A program made the position numbers and the translations under genes. Of a stretch of DNA of 64,000 nucleotides, positions 35,511 to 44,164 are shown one piece after another. Each line of letters opens with the position of its first letter. The stretch's first letter is position 1. Below the pieces are notes generated by a model. That model did no database searches, was not told where the DNA came from, and saw only the letters and a program-made list of their open reading frames with translations. Origin of the DNA: a virus; the IMG/VR virus record IMGVR_UViG_3300046005_000547, positions 62,001-126,000 of that record. The stretch is one strand, 5' to 3'.

Positions 35511-37100
35511 TTAAAATTTAATTATTGTTCGTAAATTTATAGATTGTTCGTCTGTCTTGAGGAATGCATCTCTGTTATCAACATACAAAATGTCACCACT
35601 CATTCTATCCAAATTTGGTTGTGTTATTGTATCGCAAGAATAGCTTTTTGTTGTATCCAACGATTTCAATACAATTTCTTTGGTCAATTCAAAATTATCC
35701 AATGATTGTAATAATAATCCATTATCATCTGATGATATAACTAAGAATCGTTTGCCCGCATGTTCTGGATTATATACATAAAGAATCATATCGTCTGGAA
35801 AATCAGAACGATTAAAAGATCCACTAGCCGATGTTCCGTAACAAGTAGATCCGATGGTAGCACTAAATGATTTTCCCGATAAATCGGTTGGTGATTTCAT
35901 GACACCAAATTGTCTGAAATCATTATTAACCGAAAATCCTTCAACCTTATCTTCCCTAACATTACAGAAGAACATCAATCTGGATGCAACCATTTCTTTA
36001 ACTGCATTTTTACCATGACCAGAAACAGGAGATACAATAGGTCTAACGATAGCGTTTGTCCCACCACCAGCATCTGTAATAGTCGCAGTTGCGTAAGAAT
36101 AACCAGAACCTTTATTTGTTATAACAATCTTGGAAATTTGATTACTTGAATTTATTTGTACAATTCCTGTACATCCAGCACCATCTCCTGATATAGTTAC
36201 AACTGGTTCCGAGTAATTATTACCACCATTTTCTATTTTACAAAATTCTATGCTACCTGGAATTGTGTTTAATTCAACATTAGATTGAAACGATTGTACA
36301 TCACCTTTATCTAAAGAACAACTAATGGAAGCACCAGTTCCCGCTCCAAAAATATCTAAAATCAAAAAGTTGACATTGATATACCCTTCTCCTGGATTAT
36401 CAATTCTAACACCCACCAACACCCCACTTTCAATTAATGGAACTAATACAGCACCTGTTCCAGTTTCCGAGTAAGCAGTAATTGTAGTTGTATTAGAATA
36501 TCCAGAACCACCGTTAATGATAATGATGTTATCAATACCACCATTATTATAGTGTCTAGATGTTATGGCAGTTGTAACGGGAAAGAATGCTTCTGTTAAG
36601 AATTTGTTTCTAAGAATCAACGGAATGGTCATGATGAATTTCCATCTATAACCATCTGATGTAACAAATGATTCATAACCTGTATCTAATGGTTCGATTG
36701 TTGATTCTTTATTGTTATTATTATCTAAACAAAAATAGACATCATAATGAGAATTTACAACATAGAATTTGGCATTTTCTAATGAAGAAGAACCGGAGTA
36801 AGATAAATTGTTTGGTGAATATGAATCGTCATAATGGTCAAAAATTACACCAGAACTCCAATTTACTCTTGGAACAACAAACGATACGTCATTGAAATTG
36901 ATACGTTTCAACATAATCATATCATTTCTAATTTTGTTTTCATACTTCGGATTGTTGTATGGAGTTTCAACAACAGAAGACCCATTATTTGCGATTGTCT
37001 TACCTAGATAATAATAGAATTTCGATGAATTGGTTCTAATTTCTCGTAGGATAGAATCCGCAATAGTATTGTGGAAATTTGATGTAATTGAATATGACAT
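35511..37100 (-). CDS. 8: Baseplate wedge protein (gp8)
   Basis: 529 residues, larger than T4 gp8 (334). The N-terminus shows the gp8 layout: ILREIRTNSSKFYYYLGKT, IPDR-type VVPRVNWSSGVIFDHYDD, VYFCLDNNNNKESTIEPLD and GYRWKFIMTIP. The region after residue 190 has repeated GGSGYSNTT and GNNYSEPVVT segments not present in T4 gp8, probably an inserted beta-rich domain. Its place after gene 6 and a wedge gene supports the call. Confidence 0.8.
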   Translation of the reverse strand: MSYSITSNFHNTIADSILREIRTNSSKFYYYLGKTIANNGSSVVETPYNNPKYENKIRNDMIMLKRINFNDVSFVVPRVNWSSGVIFDHYDDSYSPNNLSYSGSSSLENAKFYVVNSHYDVYFCLDNNNNKESTIEPLDTGYESFVTSDGYRWKFIMTIPLILRNKFLTEAFFPVTTAITSRHYNNGGIDNIIIINGGSGYSNTTTITAYSETGTGAVLVPLIESGVLVGVRIDNPGEGYINVNFLILDIFGAGTGASISCSLDKGDVQSFQSNVELNTIPGSIEFCKIENGGNNYSEPVVTISGDGAGCTGIVQINSSNQISKIVITNKGSGYSYATATITDAGGGTNAIVRPIVSPVSGHGKNAVKEMVASRLMFFCNVREDKVEGFSVNNDFRQFGVMKSPTDLSGKSFSATIGSTCYGTSASGSFNRSDFPDDMILYVYNPEHAGKRFLVISSDDNGLLLQSLDNFELTKEIVLKSLDTTKSYSCDTITQPNLDRMSGDILYVDNRDAFLKTDEQSINLRTIIKF

Positions 37101-37101
37101 A

Positions 37102-37551
37102 TTATGCTATCGTAATTACCCAAGAAATTGTAATAGAATCACCAGATGCTTTATTGATTACAGGAAATGTCGTTCTGGATAACATATTAGTTGTTGTACC
37201 AGTAATATCATTGAATAATCCTGCTTCTGTGATTGCTCCAGCAGAAACACCAGCTCCAAAAGACGCAGTGAACGTAATACTGTTATCCGTGACAGTCGAA
37301 GAAGACAAAGCAATTCTTGAACCAATTTGAGTTTGTAATACCAAATCGTTGACTGTCGGGGTATTTGTTCCAGATCCTACAGCCATATGCGAAATAGGTT
37401 GAGTGTTGGTAACTAATCTATTGGCAATTAGATTCTTACCGGTTGTTACAACTAAATTTGGAATAAAACGATTGTCGGTGATAATACCTAATTCATTTGT
37501 TTTTGTAATGGTCAATGAACCATTTATGGTTGCTGATGAATTGATTTTCAT
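37102..37551 (-). CDS. Tail/baseplate structural protein, 149 aa
   Basis: MAVGSGTNTPTVNDLVLQTQ, then FGAGVSAGAITEAGLFN and a final SITISWVITIA, a beta-rich design common to small phage tail or baseplate proteins. It lies between the gp7-position protein and gp8 on the same transcript. Ribosome site AGGA. No T4 equivalent recognised. Confidence 0.7.
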   Translation of the reverse strand: MKINSSATINGSLTITKTNELGIITDNRFIPNLVVTTGKNLIANRLVTNTQPISHMAVGSGTNTPTVNDLVLQTQIGSRIALSSSTVTDNSITFTASFGAGVSAGAITEAGLFNDITGTTTNMLSRTTFPVINKASGDSITISWVITIA

Positions 37552-37557
37552 AAATTC

Positions 37558-39066
37558 CTAGAATGAGTAAATTGTTGTTCCTTCAGAATAATCTGTTAGG
37601 AAATAATCTTCAACAGTGTATGATAGAATCCCGTCGTGTAATCTAATTACACCAGATTCAGTTGCATTTATTGTATCAGTTAAAGACTTCGTAATATATG
37701 TTGTTATTGTATCTAAATTATTTATTGTGTCTAATAACGGTTTTACAATTTCACTAAATGTTTGGTCATTTAACGTAGACACCAAATCTTGTACAAATAA
37801 TTTATAATCAAAAATAGCACTATTCACGGATGCCGACATATCTATTTCATTTGTAATAGAATATTCAGAGAACATCGCATATCCGGCCGGATTTAAAATT
37901 CTCTTGACGACATCTTTAAATTTATCAATGTTTTCAGATATTTGGATTACATATGAAAACAATTGGTAATAATGATTGTCTTGTAATACAAACGTATCGG
38001 AAAGGAATCCGTTTGTTGAAGCGTAATATCCTGGATACCGTTGTAATACACCATCATTAAATTCAACGAATGCTACATCAGCGTCGTCGAATGTTCCTTT
38101 ATCGGAAGATAGATCGAAATAAGATTCAGCGATTACTTCACCAGCATAATCATCCATTGAGTAATTTACAGAATACCATTGTTTGGTAAATTGTAATTGT
38201 TCAATGAATCCATTTGTGGTATCAGATAAATTGGGGAAATCAGATACAATAACTTCATCAAATTTTGAGATAACACTGGTGGAGAAATTAGATTTAAACC
38301 CTCTACCAAAATCAAATATCTGAATCTTTTGGATAGCACCCAAATTGTCTGTTCTTATAATTTTAATTTTGGCAAGTTCACCTTCACCACCCTTTACGTT
38401 GAAGATTTGACCTTCTTTGAATCCAGCACCAGGTTTCAATAATTTACAAGAAGATAGACAAGGTTGTATATTACATACAGTATTTTCATGAGAAATTAAA
38501 TCACCAATACTAACATCTGAATAATAAAATGGTTCAAAAAATACTTCGAAACTACCGTTTTGTAAATCTTTTACTCTGGTTACAAACACTTCGAAACTTT
38601 TCTGAGGTGTTGTTATTGTTACGTAATTACCAGAAAATGTATTTGGGTCTCCAGACATAACGGAAACGACAACCGATACGGGTTGAATCCATTTACCATC
38701 AGAAGGTTTCAGAATCAAATCTTTTGGATACGAGATTGTAATTTCTTTACCAAACATATGTCTGAATAGAATCCTGAATGCTTCTTCCGTACCCTTGGAT
38801 GAATAGAATTCCTTTAGATGATGCGTAATGAAATGGTCGTCTTTTGTATTGACACTAGGTATAGACGATCCTAATTGATATTTCAAATGTTCAACAAATA
38901 CATCTAAATTGTCATCCAATGATTTTATGTTATCAAATGTTTTGAATTTAGATTGTTCATTGAATTTGTAATACAATTCCAAGAATGAAATGAATTTAGA
39001 ATACGTTGGGTACGAAAATTCTGGGAATTGAGATAATAACACGGAAGATAATGGTACATTATGCAT
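37558..39066 (-). CDS. Putative baseplate wedge protein in gp7 position, 502 aa
   Basis: The N-terminus (LSSVLLSQFPEFSYPTYSKF, then FLELYYKF) and SSKGTEEAFRILFRHMFGKE with ILKPSDGKWI are a recurring pattern in wedge proteins of distant T4-like phages. It lies between genes 6 and 8, where T4 has gene 7, but is half that length. I start it at 39066, immediately after the gene 6 stop, because upstream in-frame ATGs lie inside gene 6. No strong ribosome site is visible. Confidence 0.6.
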   Translation of the reverse strand: MHNVPLSSVLLSQFPEFSYPTYSKFISFLELYYKFNEQSKFKTFDNIKSLDDNLDVFVEHLKYQLGSSIPSVNTKDDHFITHHLKEFYSSKGTEEAFRILFRHMFGKEITISYPKDLILKPSDGKWIQPVSVVVSVMSGDPNTFSGNYVTITTPQKSFEVFVTRVKDLQNGSFEVFFEPFYYSDVSIGDLISHENTVCNIQPCLSSCKLLKPGAGFKEGQIFNVKGGEGELAKIKIIRTDNLGAIQKIQIFDFGRGFKSNFSTSVISKFDEVIVSDFPNLSDTTNGFIEQLQFTKQWYSVNYSMDDYAGEVIAESYFDLSSDKGTFDDADVAFVEFNDGVLQRYPGYYASTNGFLSDTFVLQDNHYYQLFSYVIQISENIDKFKDVVKRILNPAGYAMFSEYSITNEIDMSASVNSAIFDYKLFVQDLVSTLNDQTFSEIVKPLLDTINNLDTITTYITKSLTDTINATESGVIRLHDGILSYTVEDYFLTDYSEGTTIYSF

Positions 39067-39067
39067 A

Positions 39068-40870
39068 TTATCTACTCGAGGTGAATATGTGATTATACAC
39101 TCCATTATTACCAGACGATGAATCAATAATGGCATTAGTTGTTATGTTTGCTGGTAAAATTTGTAATATACCATTTCTAACACCAACAATATCATTCGAT
39201 TTTGGTATAATTATCAATTCAAAAGTAGGAGAATTCAATTTAGATATTGACATCCCATCAATATAGATTTTACCAGTTGAATAATTTACGGTTCCTTGAT
39301 TTAATACAACATAATCTTTATTGCCGTCTTTATCCAATTTATATCTTCTGATGTTTCCTTTGGTATCATCATCTAAGAAATAAACAGTGTCATCTCCAGT
39401 CATATAGAATCCAGTTGATTCCACGGAAACGCTTTTATTGTTTATTGGATTACCAATTTCAATGTTATATGGAGTCAATGTATTGAAATATAATGTAACA
39501 GGTTTTCTTATTTTTACGGTTGTAATGTTACCAAATACTGAATTATCAATATCATCTAATTGTTTGGATAATTTAGAGAATCTGAAAATTGAATCAAATT
39601 GATTTAATTCTTTTGAATTGTAATTTAGGATCTCGTTAAATGCCAATAAAGATATATCGGAAACAGTTCTACTAGTCTTTAATACATCAAAGTAGATTGT
39701 CGTATTTACTTCAACATTAACGTAAGAAGGATCCACAAATTCTGGTACAATACCAATAATGTTTTTATTCTTAACGATTTCAGAACGAATGTAATTCTTC
39801 TCAGGAGTCGTTAATTTTAAAGATTGTTTTGGTTTGATACAGATAAACACTTTACCATAAACTGGTGGTACATTATCTTCACCACCCCAAACCTTCACAA
39901 TATCGATATTGGCAAAATTATGTTTAATCAAAATGTTATAATCATCAACTGTAACCGCTCTATTGTTTGAATTTAACAATTTCGGAGCATTGAATTTTAT
40001 TTCTTCGATAGATTCCGGTTCATCACCGCCAATAGAAGGTTGGACTACATAACAAACCGAAGTTCCTGAAATGATTTGATTATCGAACGAAAAATACTTT
40101 ACACCATTTGCCGCAGATTTGTTTGTAACAAAGTATTCTAATATAACGATGTTACCATTATCTAAAGAAGTGCCAATTTTATCATTACCAAAATAGACTT
40201 CAAATTTGTTGTCGTAAATCTCTTTGATGAAGAACACTCTATCAGTTGATTTGGTGTCAATTATATCGGAAGCTAGATTGAACGTTGTTATCACATCACT
40301 TGATGAATTTTCTTTGACGTAAACTTTTAAAGAAGAAAGATCTACGTTTGCGTTTTGTATAATGTATCTTTGATTATCAGAAACAGGTATCGTTTGAATC
40401 AACGGGACACCTTCTTTCAGTTCAACATTATTGGTTCGATATTGACCATTAACCAATGGAATGGAAACAGATTGTAAATTATAGAAAGAGAATGTTCTAT
40501 TGTTGACTGTTCCAGTGAATTGGGAGTATTTGGGTAATGTAATTGTTGCAGGTTGAGAAACTGTATCTTTAATGATTAAATCGACAATCGCAGTTGATGC
40601 TCTAGCAGATCTAGGAGTATACCCCAATGAATTAGAGATAGATACAACATTTTGGCGTTTAGATGCCGTATCTAAAAATGATTCATTTAACGCAAAATTT
40701 GTATATAACGAATTGTAATGAGTATTATACGCAAGAATGTCTAATAACATAGACATACCAGCACCCTCGAAATTGTAATCTGATACAACAGATTGTCCTT
40801 TCAAGAATTGTTTCAAGTTGTCTTTAATGGATTCAAAATCTAAATCAGACACTGTTATTTGTTTATTCAT
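39068..40870 (-). CDS. 6: Baseplate wedge protein (gp6)
   Basis: 600 residues (T4 gp6 is 660). The N-terminal NFEGAGMSMLLDILAYNTHY, followed by ALNESFLDTA and SLGYTPRSARAS, is the diagnostic gp6 segment. gp6 forms the ring that holds the six baseplate wedges together. It follows gp25 by four bases, as expected for one operon. Ribosome site GAGG before the ATG. Confidence 0.93.
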   Translation of the reverse strand: MNKQITVSDLDFESIKDNLKQFLKGQSVVSDYNFEGAGMSMLLDILAYNTHYNSLYTNFALNESFLDTASKRQNVVSISNSLGYTPRSARASTAIVDLIIKDTVSQPATITLPKYSQFTGTVNNRTFSFYNLQSVSIPLVNGQYRTNNVELKEGVPLIQTIPVSDNQRYIIQNANVDLSSLKVYVKENSSSDVITTFNLASDIIDTKSTDRVFFIKEIYDNKFEVYFGNDKIGTSLDNGNIVILEYFVTNKSAANGVKYFSFDNQIISGTSVCYVVQPSIGGDEPESIEEIKFNAPKLLNSNNRAVTVDDYNILIKHNFANIDIVKVWGGEDNVPPVYGKVFICIKPKQSLKLTTPEKNYIRSEIVKNKNIIGIVPEFVDPSYVNVEVNTTIYFDVLKTSRTVSDISLLAFNEILNYNSKELNQFDSIFRFSKLSKQLDDIDNSVFGNITTVKIRKPVTLYFNTLTPYNIEIGNPINNKSVSVESTGFYMTGDDTVYFLDDDTKGNIRRYKLDKDGNKDYVVLNQGTVNYSTGKIYIDGMSISKLNSPTFELIIIPKSNDIVGVRNGILQILPANITTNAIIDSSSGNNGVYNHIFTSSR

Positions 40871-40874
40871 GAAT

Positions 40875-41828
40875 TTACCTCATTCTTTCTAATGATAGAT
40901 CTAATGTAATTGGAACAGTCGATTCTGTAATATAATACGTTATAGTTATGTTATAATTGTGTTCGATGGAATCGACTGATATATCCATGACATTTGCTCT
41001 AGGTTCATAATTCCTTATTACGTCGGAGATTGTTCTTTTAATCAATAGATTAGTGATTAAAGATGGATTATCAAATAATAAATTCATACATTGAGAACCA
41101 AGTTTTGAATTAAACGGTCTTTCAAAATTGATTGTTTGGATTAAATGTTTGATAGATGTCGATACAGCATTATTATTAGTCTTGAACATAATATCTGCCG
41201 GAGTAGCAAATCTGTATTCCATGTTATTTGAATGAATCGTTCTACCAACTAGATACATGATTACATTTTGTACAATTTGGGTAATATCATCACTTCTAGT
41301 TTTCAATCTAACGTAATCCATATTGTTATAGATTACCATTTCGCCTTCTAACGGTTCAAAATATACACTAGAAGGATCGATGCCAATTATGTTATACGGG
41401 ATGATGGTTCCATCTGGTATATTTTCTGTAATCAAAGTGAAGATGATTTCCGCGCCTTCTTGTATAATATCGGCATTTATGGATAAAGTGTATTTCTCAT
41501 CTAAATTGTTCAATTTGGTAGAAGAAGTCGATTCTGGTTTAGAGGATATTTCTTTGTCAATTTTATCATACATGGTAACGGATGTTGAGAATAATGCGGT
41601 TGCATATAATTCTAATTCAGTGTCCGATATAATTGTTTTAATTTTACCAATAAACGAATTACTAACATAAAGATTATCGTCTATCGTAAGATATCGAGTA
41701 AATTCAGTACCAGAACCTATTACAATTGTAGAATGAGTATTATATGAAATAACACCAACGCCCTTATATCTTTCCAAAGAAGATGGATTTGGCATTAAAG
41801 TTAAATCTAAATCTTTATATCTTGTCAT
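40875..41828 (-). CDS. 25: Baseplate wedge protein gp25 with N-terminal extension
   Basis: Residues about 210-317 match gp25/GPW: the AVSTSIKHLIQTINFERPF segment, LLIKRTISDVIRNYEPRANV (with the conserved EPR) and ITITYYITESTVPI. gp25 is a wedge-core protein of contractile tails. T4 gp25 has only 132 residues; this chain has about 200 extra N-terminal residues with beta-rich segments, an unusual fusion. It is the first gene of the minus-strand virion block; TATAAACA (minus strand, 41848-41855) is a possible weak late box. Confidence 0.85.
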   Translation of the reverse strand: MTRYKDLDLTLMPNPSSLERYKGVGVISYNTHSTIVIGSGTEFTRYLTIDDNLYVSNSFIGKIKTIISDTELELYATALFSTSVTMYDKIDKEISSKPESTSSTKLNNLDEKYTLSINADIIQEGAEIIFTLITENIPDGTIIPYNIIGIDPSSVYFEPLEGEMVIYNNMDYVRLKTRSDDITQIVQNVIMYLVGRTIHSNNMEYRFATPADIMFKTNNNAVSTSIKHLIQTINFERPFNSKLGSQCMNLLFDNPSLITNLLIKRTISDVIRNYEPRANVMDISVDSIEHNYNITITYYITESTVPITLDLSLERMR

Positions 41829-41928
41829 ATGTTTATTCTGTATGTATTGTTTATATTATTTAATGGCATAGTGAAACGTCAATAATAATCCATCTATTAT
41901 CATCGTTAAATGTTTTTTAATGTTATGT

Positions 41929-42147
41929 TCAATCAACTCTACAGGATATTCTGAATCCATCTTATATTGGCGAATATCCATGTAGGATTAAATGTTAACA
42001 TCGAATCAACTATAATCATGTATCGAGGATGTCTTAATATAATCCTTTCGATGTATATTGTATCGAGTTTGATTATTGCAAGTTAAAGATTTCTCTTGAC
42101 TTTTCGAGGAAATATCGTTATAGTAGACTATGTCGACGTTTCAGTTA
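41929..42147 (+). repeat. Promoter cassette copy C
   Basis: First of five tandem cassettes between the divergent gp25 and ligase genes. TCAATCAACTCTACAGGATA starts at 41929; ATCGA boxes lie at offsets 72, 94 and 134, with a TTCGA near 119; the -10 box is at offset 190; the leader GACTATGTCGACGTTTCAG follows. Confidence 0.85.
42096..42124 (+). promoter_or_regulatory. Cassette C promoter TTGACT-N17-TATAGT
   Basis: TTGACT at 42096-42101 and TATAGT at 42119-42124, 17 bp apart, as in copy A. Confidence 0.8.
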
Positions 42148-42304
42148 TTGCCTTTAAGGTCATTTTTATATTCTTTAATGTCTTCTATATTACTTCAAGA
42201 CTCTTTATCGACAATAATATACTCTATTCTAAACAATAATTCATCATTAAAATCTCTGCGTCTCAGATCCCGATAGAATGTAAAAGTTCTGTTGGGATTT
42301 TTAT
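42130..42304 (+). ncRNA. Predicted short transcript C (about 175 nt)
   Basis: Runs from the cassette C promoter to the terminator at 42267. Shared parts with the other copies are the leader, TATATTACTTCAAGACTC and AAATCTCTG before the terminator. A leaderless 48-codon frame exists only in this copy, so the transcript is probably non-coding. Confidence 0.45.
42267..42304 (+). terminator. Intrinsic terminator (cassette C)
   Basis: ATCCCGATAGAA pairs with TTCTGTTGGGAT (with G-U pairs), followed by TTTTATT. Confidence 0.85.
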
Positions 42305-42400
42305 TGGATAAAAATTTACATTATATTCAATTCCATCTTAACATCAAACCATCCATTATTTGTCCAATAATCCACCTTAATGGAATCTTTCCAATATACA

Positions 42401-42620
42401 TCAATCAACTCTACAGGATATAACCATTCCATCTTAAAATCCAAATATGGATTTCTATATTAAACAAGAACATCGAAGTTGTAAATTCAACATATCGAAA
42501 GAGTCTTAAAGATGGTGTTCGATAACATTAGACATCGAACTTGTAATAATCATGTATCGAGAAACTCCTTTCGAAATGATAAAAAAGACAGTATACTAGA
42601 CTATGTCGATGTTTCAGTTA
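42401..42620 (+). repeat. Promoter cassette copy D
   Basis: The 20-mer at 42401, ATCGA boxes at offsets 72, 94, 134 and 156 with TTCGA at 118 and 170, -10 box at offset 191 and the leader with one change (GTCGATG). It starts 472 bp after copy C. Confidence 0.85.
42569..42597 (+). promoter_or_regulatory. Cassette D promoter TTTCGA-N17-TATACT
   Basis: TTTCGA at 42569-42574, 17 bp, TATACT at 42592-42597. Confidence 0.7.
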
Positions 42621-42781
42621 TTGCCTTTACTTCAATTTTAATATTCTTCTATATCATTATTAGATTCTTTATAGACATTACTACAAGAACATAATATTGT
42701 CTTTATCGAGTAATTATTCATCATAAAATCTCTGCTCCTCAGATCCTGACATGAACTAAACATTATGTCAGGATTTTTATT
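42603..42781 (+). ncRNA. Predicted short transcript D (about 178 nt)
   Basis: From the cassette D promoter to the terminator at 42743. The only ATG-initiated frame at the start stops after 12 codons. Confidence 0.45.
42743..42781 (+). terminator. Intrinsic terminator (cassette D)
   Basis: ATCCTGACAT pairs with ATGTCAGGAT, followed by TTTTATT. Confidence 0.85.
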
Positions 42782-42874
42782 GGATAAAATTTACATAATC
42801 GGTTTGTTGAACTGATACTGGAACAACCATTATTTGTCCAATAATCCATCCTAGTGGAATCTTCTTGTAATATG

Positions 42875-43093
42875 TCAATCAACTCTACGAGATATATTGA
42901 TTCCATCTTAAAACAACAATATGGATGTCTATATTAAACAAGAACATCGAAGTTGTAAATTCAACATATCGAAAGACTATTGATAACATCGAAACGGAAT
43001 CTTAGACATCGAGTATGTAAACAACAACGATTAGAAACTCCTTTCGAAATGTCAGAAACTCGGATATACTAGACTATGTCGACGTTTCAGTTA
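42875..43093 (+). repeat. Promoter cassette copy E
   Basis: The 20-mer (ending ACGAGATA) at 42875, ATCGA boxes at offsets 72, 94, 114 and 134, -10 box at offset 190. It starts 474 bp after copy D. Confidence 0.85.
43042..43070 (+). promoter_or_regulatory. Cassette E promoter TTTCGA-N17-TATACT
   Basis: TTTCGA at 43042-43047, 17 bp, TATACT at 43065-43070. Confidence 0.7.
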
Positions 43094-43247
43094 GTGTATC
43101 TATTGTTTTTCTAATATTCTTTATTGTCTTCTATATTACTACAAGACATTATCCTATTCTTTATCGAGTATATTCTATACAATAATCCAACATTAAAATC
43201 TCTGACATTCAGATCCCACCAGATTTATTCTGAGTGGGATTTTTATT
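43076..43247 (+). ncRNA. Predicted short transcript E (about 172 nt)
   Basis: From the cassette E promoter to the terminator at 43213; the frame at the leader ATG stops after 12 codons. Confidence 0.45.
43213..43247 (+). terminator. Intrinsic terminator (cassette E)
   Basis: ATCCCACCAGA pairs imperfectly with TCTGAGTGGGAT, followed by TTTTATT. Confidence 0.8.
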
Positions 43248-43340
43248 GTTTAAAATTTACAATATAACAATCCTATGTTGAATCATTAACATCCATTATT
43301 TGTCCGTTAATCCATCCTAGTGGAATCTTTGTATAATATG

Positions 43341-43561
43341 TCAATCAACTCTCTGCATGATATTCTGAATCCATCTTAAAACAACAAATATCCACGTTAA
43401 ATCAAACGTAATCATCGAAACAATAAACATCATGTATCGAAAGAGTCTTAAGAACATCGAAACAGAATATCGTTCATCGAGTCTGTATATTACAGGTTAA
43501 GAATACTCCTTTCGAAATGGTAGAAAATGTAGTATAGTAGACTATGTCGACGTTTCAGTTA
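43341..43561 (+). repeat. Promoter cassette copy F
   Basis: TCAATCAACTCT at 43341 (the second half of the 20-mer is altered), ATCGA boxes at offsets 74, 96, 116 and 136, -10 box at offset 192. It starts 466 bp after copy E. Confidence 0.8.
43510..43538 (+). promoter_or_regulatory. Cassette F promoter TTTCGA-N17-TATAGT
   Basis: TTTCGA at 43510-43515, 17 bp, TATAGT at 43533-43538. Confidence 0.7.
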
Positions 43562-43709
43562 TTACCTTTACTTTCATTAAGTGTTCTTCTATATTACTAC
43601 AAGACTCTTTATAGAGTATAATAATGTCTTTATCGAGCAATTATTCAACATTAAAATCTCTGTCATTCATATCCCGATGAGAACCAATCATTTCATCGGG
43701 ATTTTTATT
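43544..43709 (+). ncRNA. Predicted short transcript F (about 166 nt)
   Basis: From the cassette F promoter to the terminator at 43671. The leader ATG frame ends after 28 codons and differs from the frames of the other copies. Confidence 0.45.
43671..43709 (+). terminator. Intrinsic terminator (cassette F)
   Basis: ATCCCGATGA pairs with TCATCGGGAT, followed by TTTTATT. Confidence 0.85.
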
Positions 43710-43803
43710 GGATTCAATTTACAATATATCAGTTCTGTATTAGTTTGATAACATCCATTATTTTGCTCGTTAATGGACTCTAATGGAACGTTTCCAATAT
43801 ACA

Positions 43804-44025
43804 TCAATCAACTCTACAGGATATAACCAATCCATCTTAAATCAACAATATAGACTGTTAAATTAAACATTAACATCGGAATCAATTATAATCATGTATC
43901 GAAAGAGTCTTAAGAACATCGAAGGATAATCTTTAACATCGAATGTGTAAATTACAATCATCTAGAAACTCCTTTCGAAATCGATAAAAAGACAGTATAC
44001 TAGACTATGTCGACGGTTTGAGTTA
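43804..44025 (+). repeat. Promoter cassette copy G (upstream of ligase)
   Basis: The 20-mer at 43804, boxes at offsets 72 (ATCGG), 95, 115 and 135, -10 box at offset 192, leader GACTATGTCGACGG as in copy B. No terminator follows, so its transcript would run into the ligase gene. Confidence 0.85.
43973..44001 (+). promoter_or_regulatory. Cassette G promoter TTTCGA-N17-TATACT
   Basis: TTTCGA at 43973-43978, 17 bp, TATACT at 43996-44001; the spacer is the same as in copy B. Confidence 0.7.
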
Positions 44026-44099
44026 GTTCTATTAATATGTTTTAGTATTTTTCTATATTACTTCAAGACTCTTTATAGACTTTATTCTTTTATTATTCC

Positions 44100-44127
44100 T
44101 TTCGATTAACATTTTATTCACTATAAT
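44100..44127 (+). promoter_or_regulatory. Ligase promoter TTTCGA-N16-TATAAT
   Basis: TTTCGA at 44100-44105, 16 bp, TATAAT at 44122-44127, 38 bases before the ligase ATG. Together with cassette G the ligase gene has two tandem promoters. Confidence 0.75.
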
Positions 44128-44164
44128 AGAACTCGTTACTTAACTTTATACAGGAAACTTTAAT

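Noticed and set aside
42130-42276. 48-codon frame starting at the ATG of the cassette C leader
   Set aside because: The start would be leaderless at the transcription start, and the frame is closed after 5-28 codons in the other copies.
41929-44025. CRISPR array
   Set aside because: Units are about 470 bp with internal promoters and terminators; there are no short repeats with unique spacers and no cas genes.
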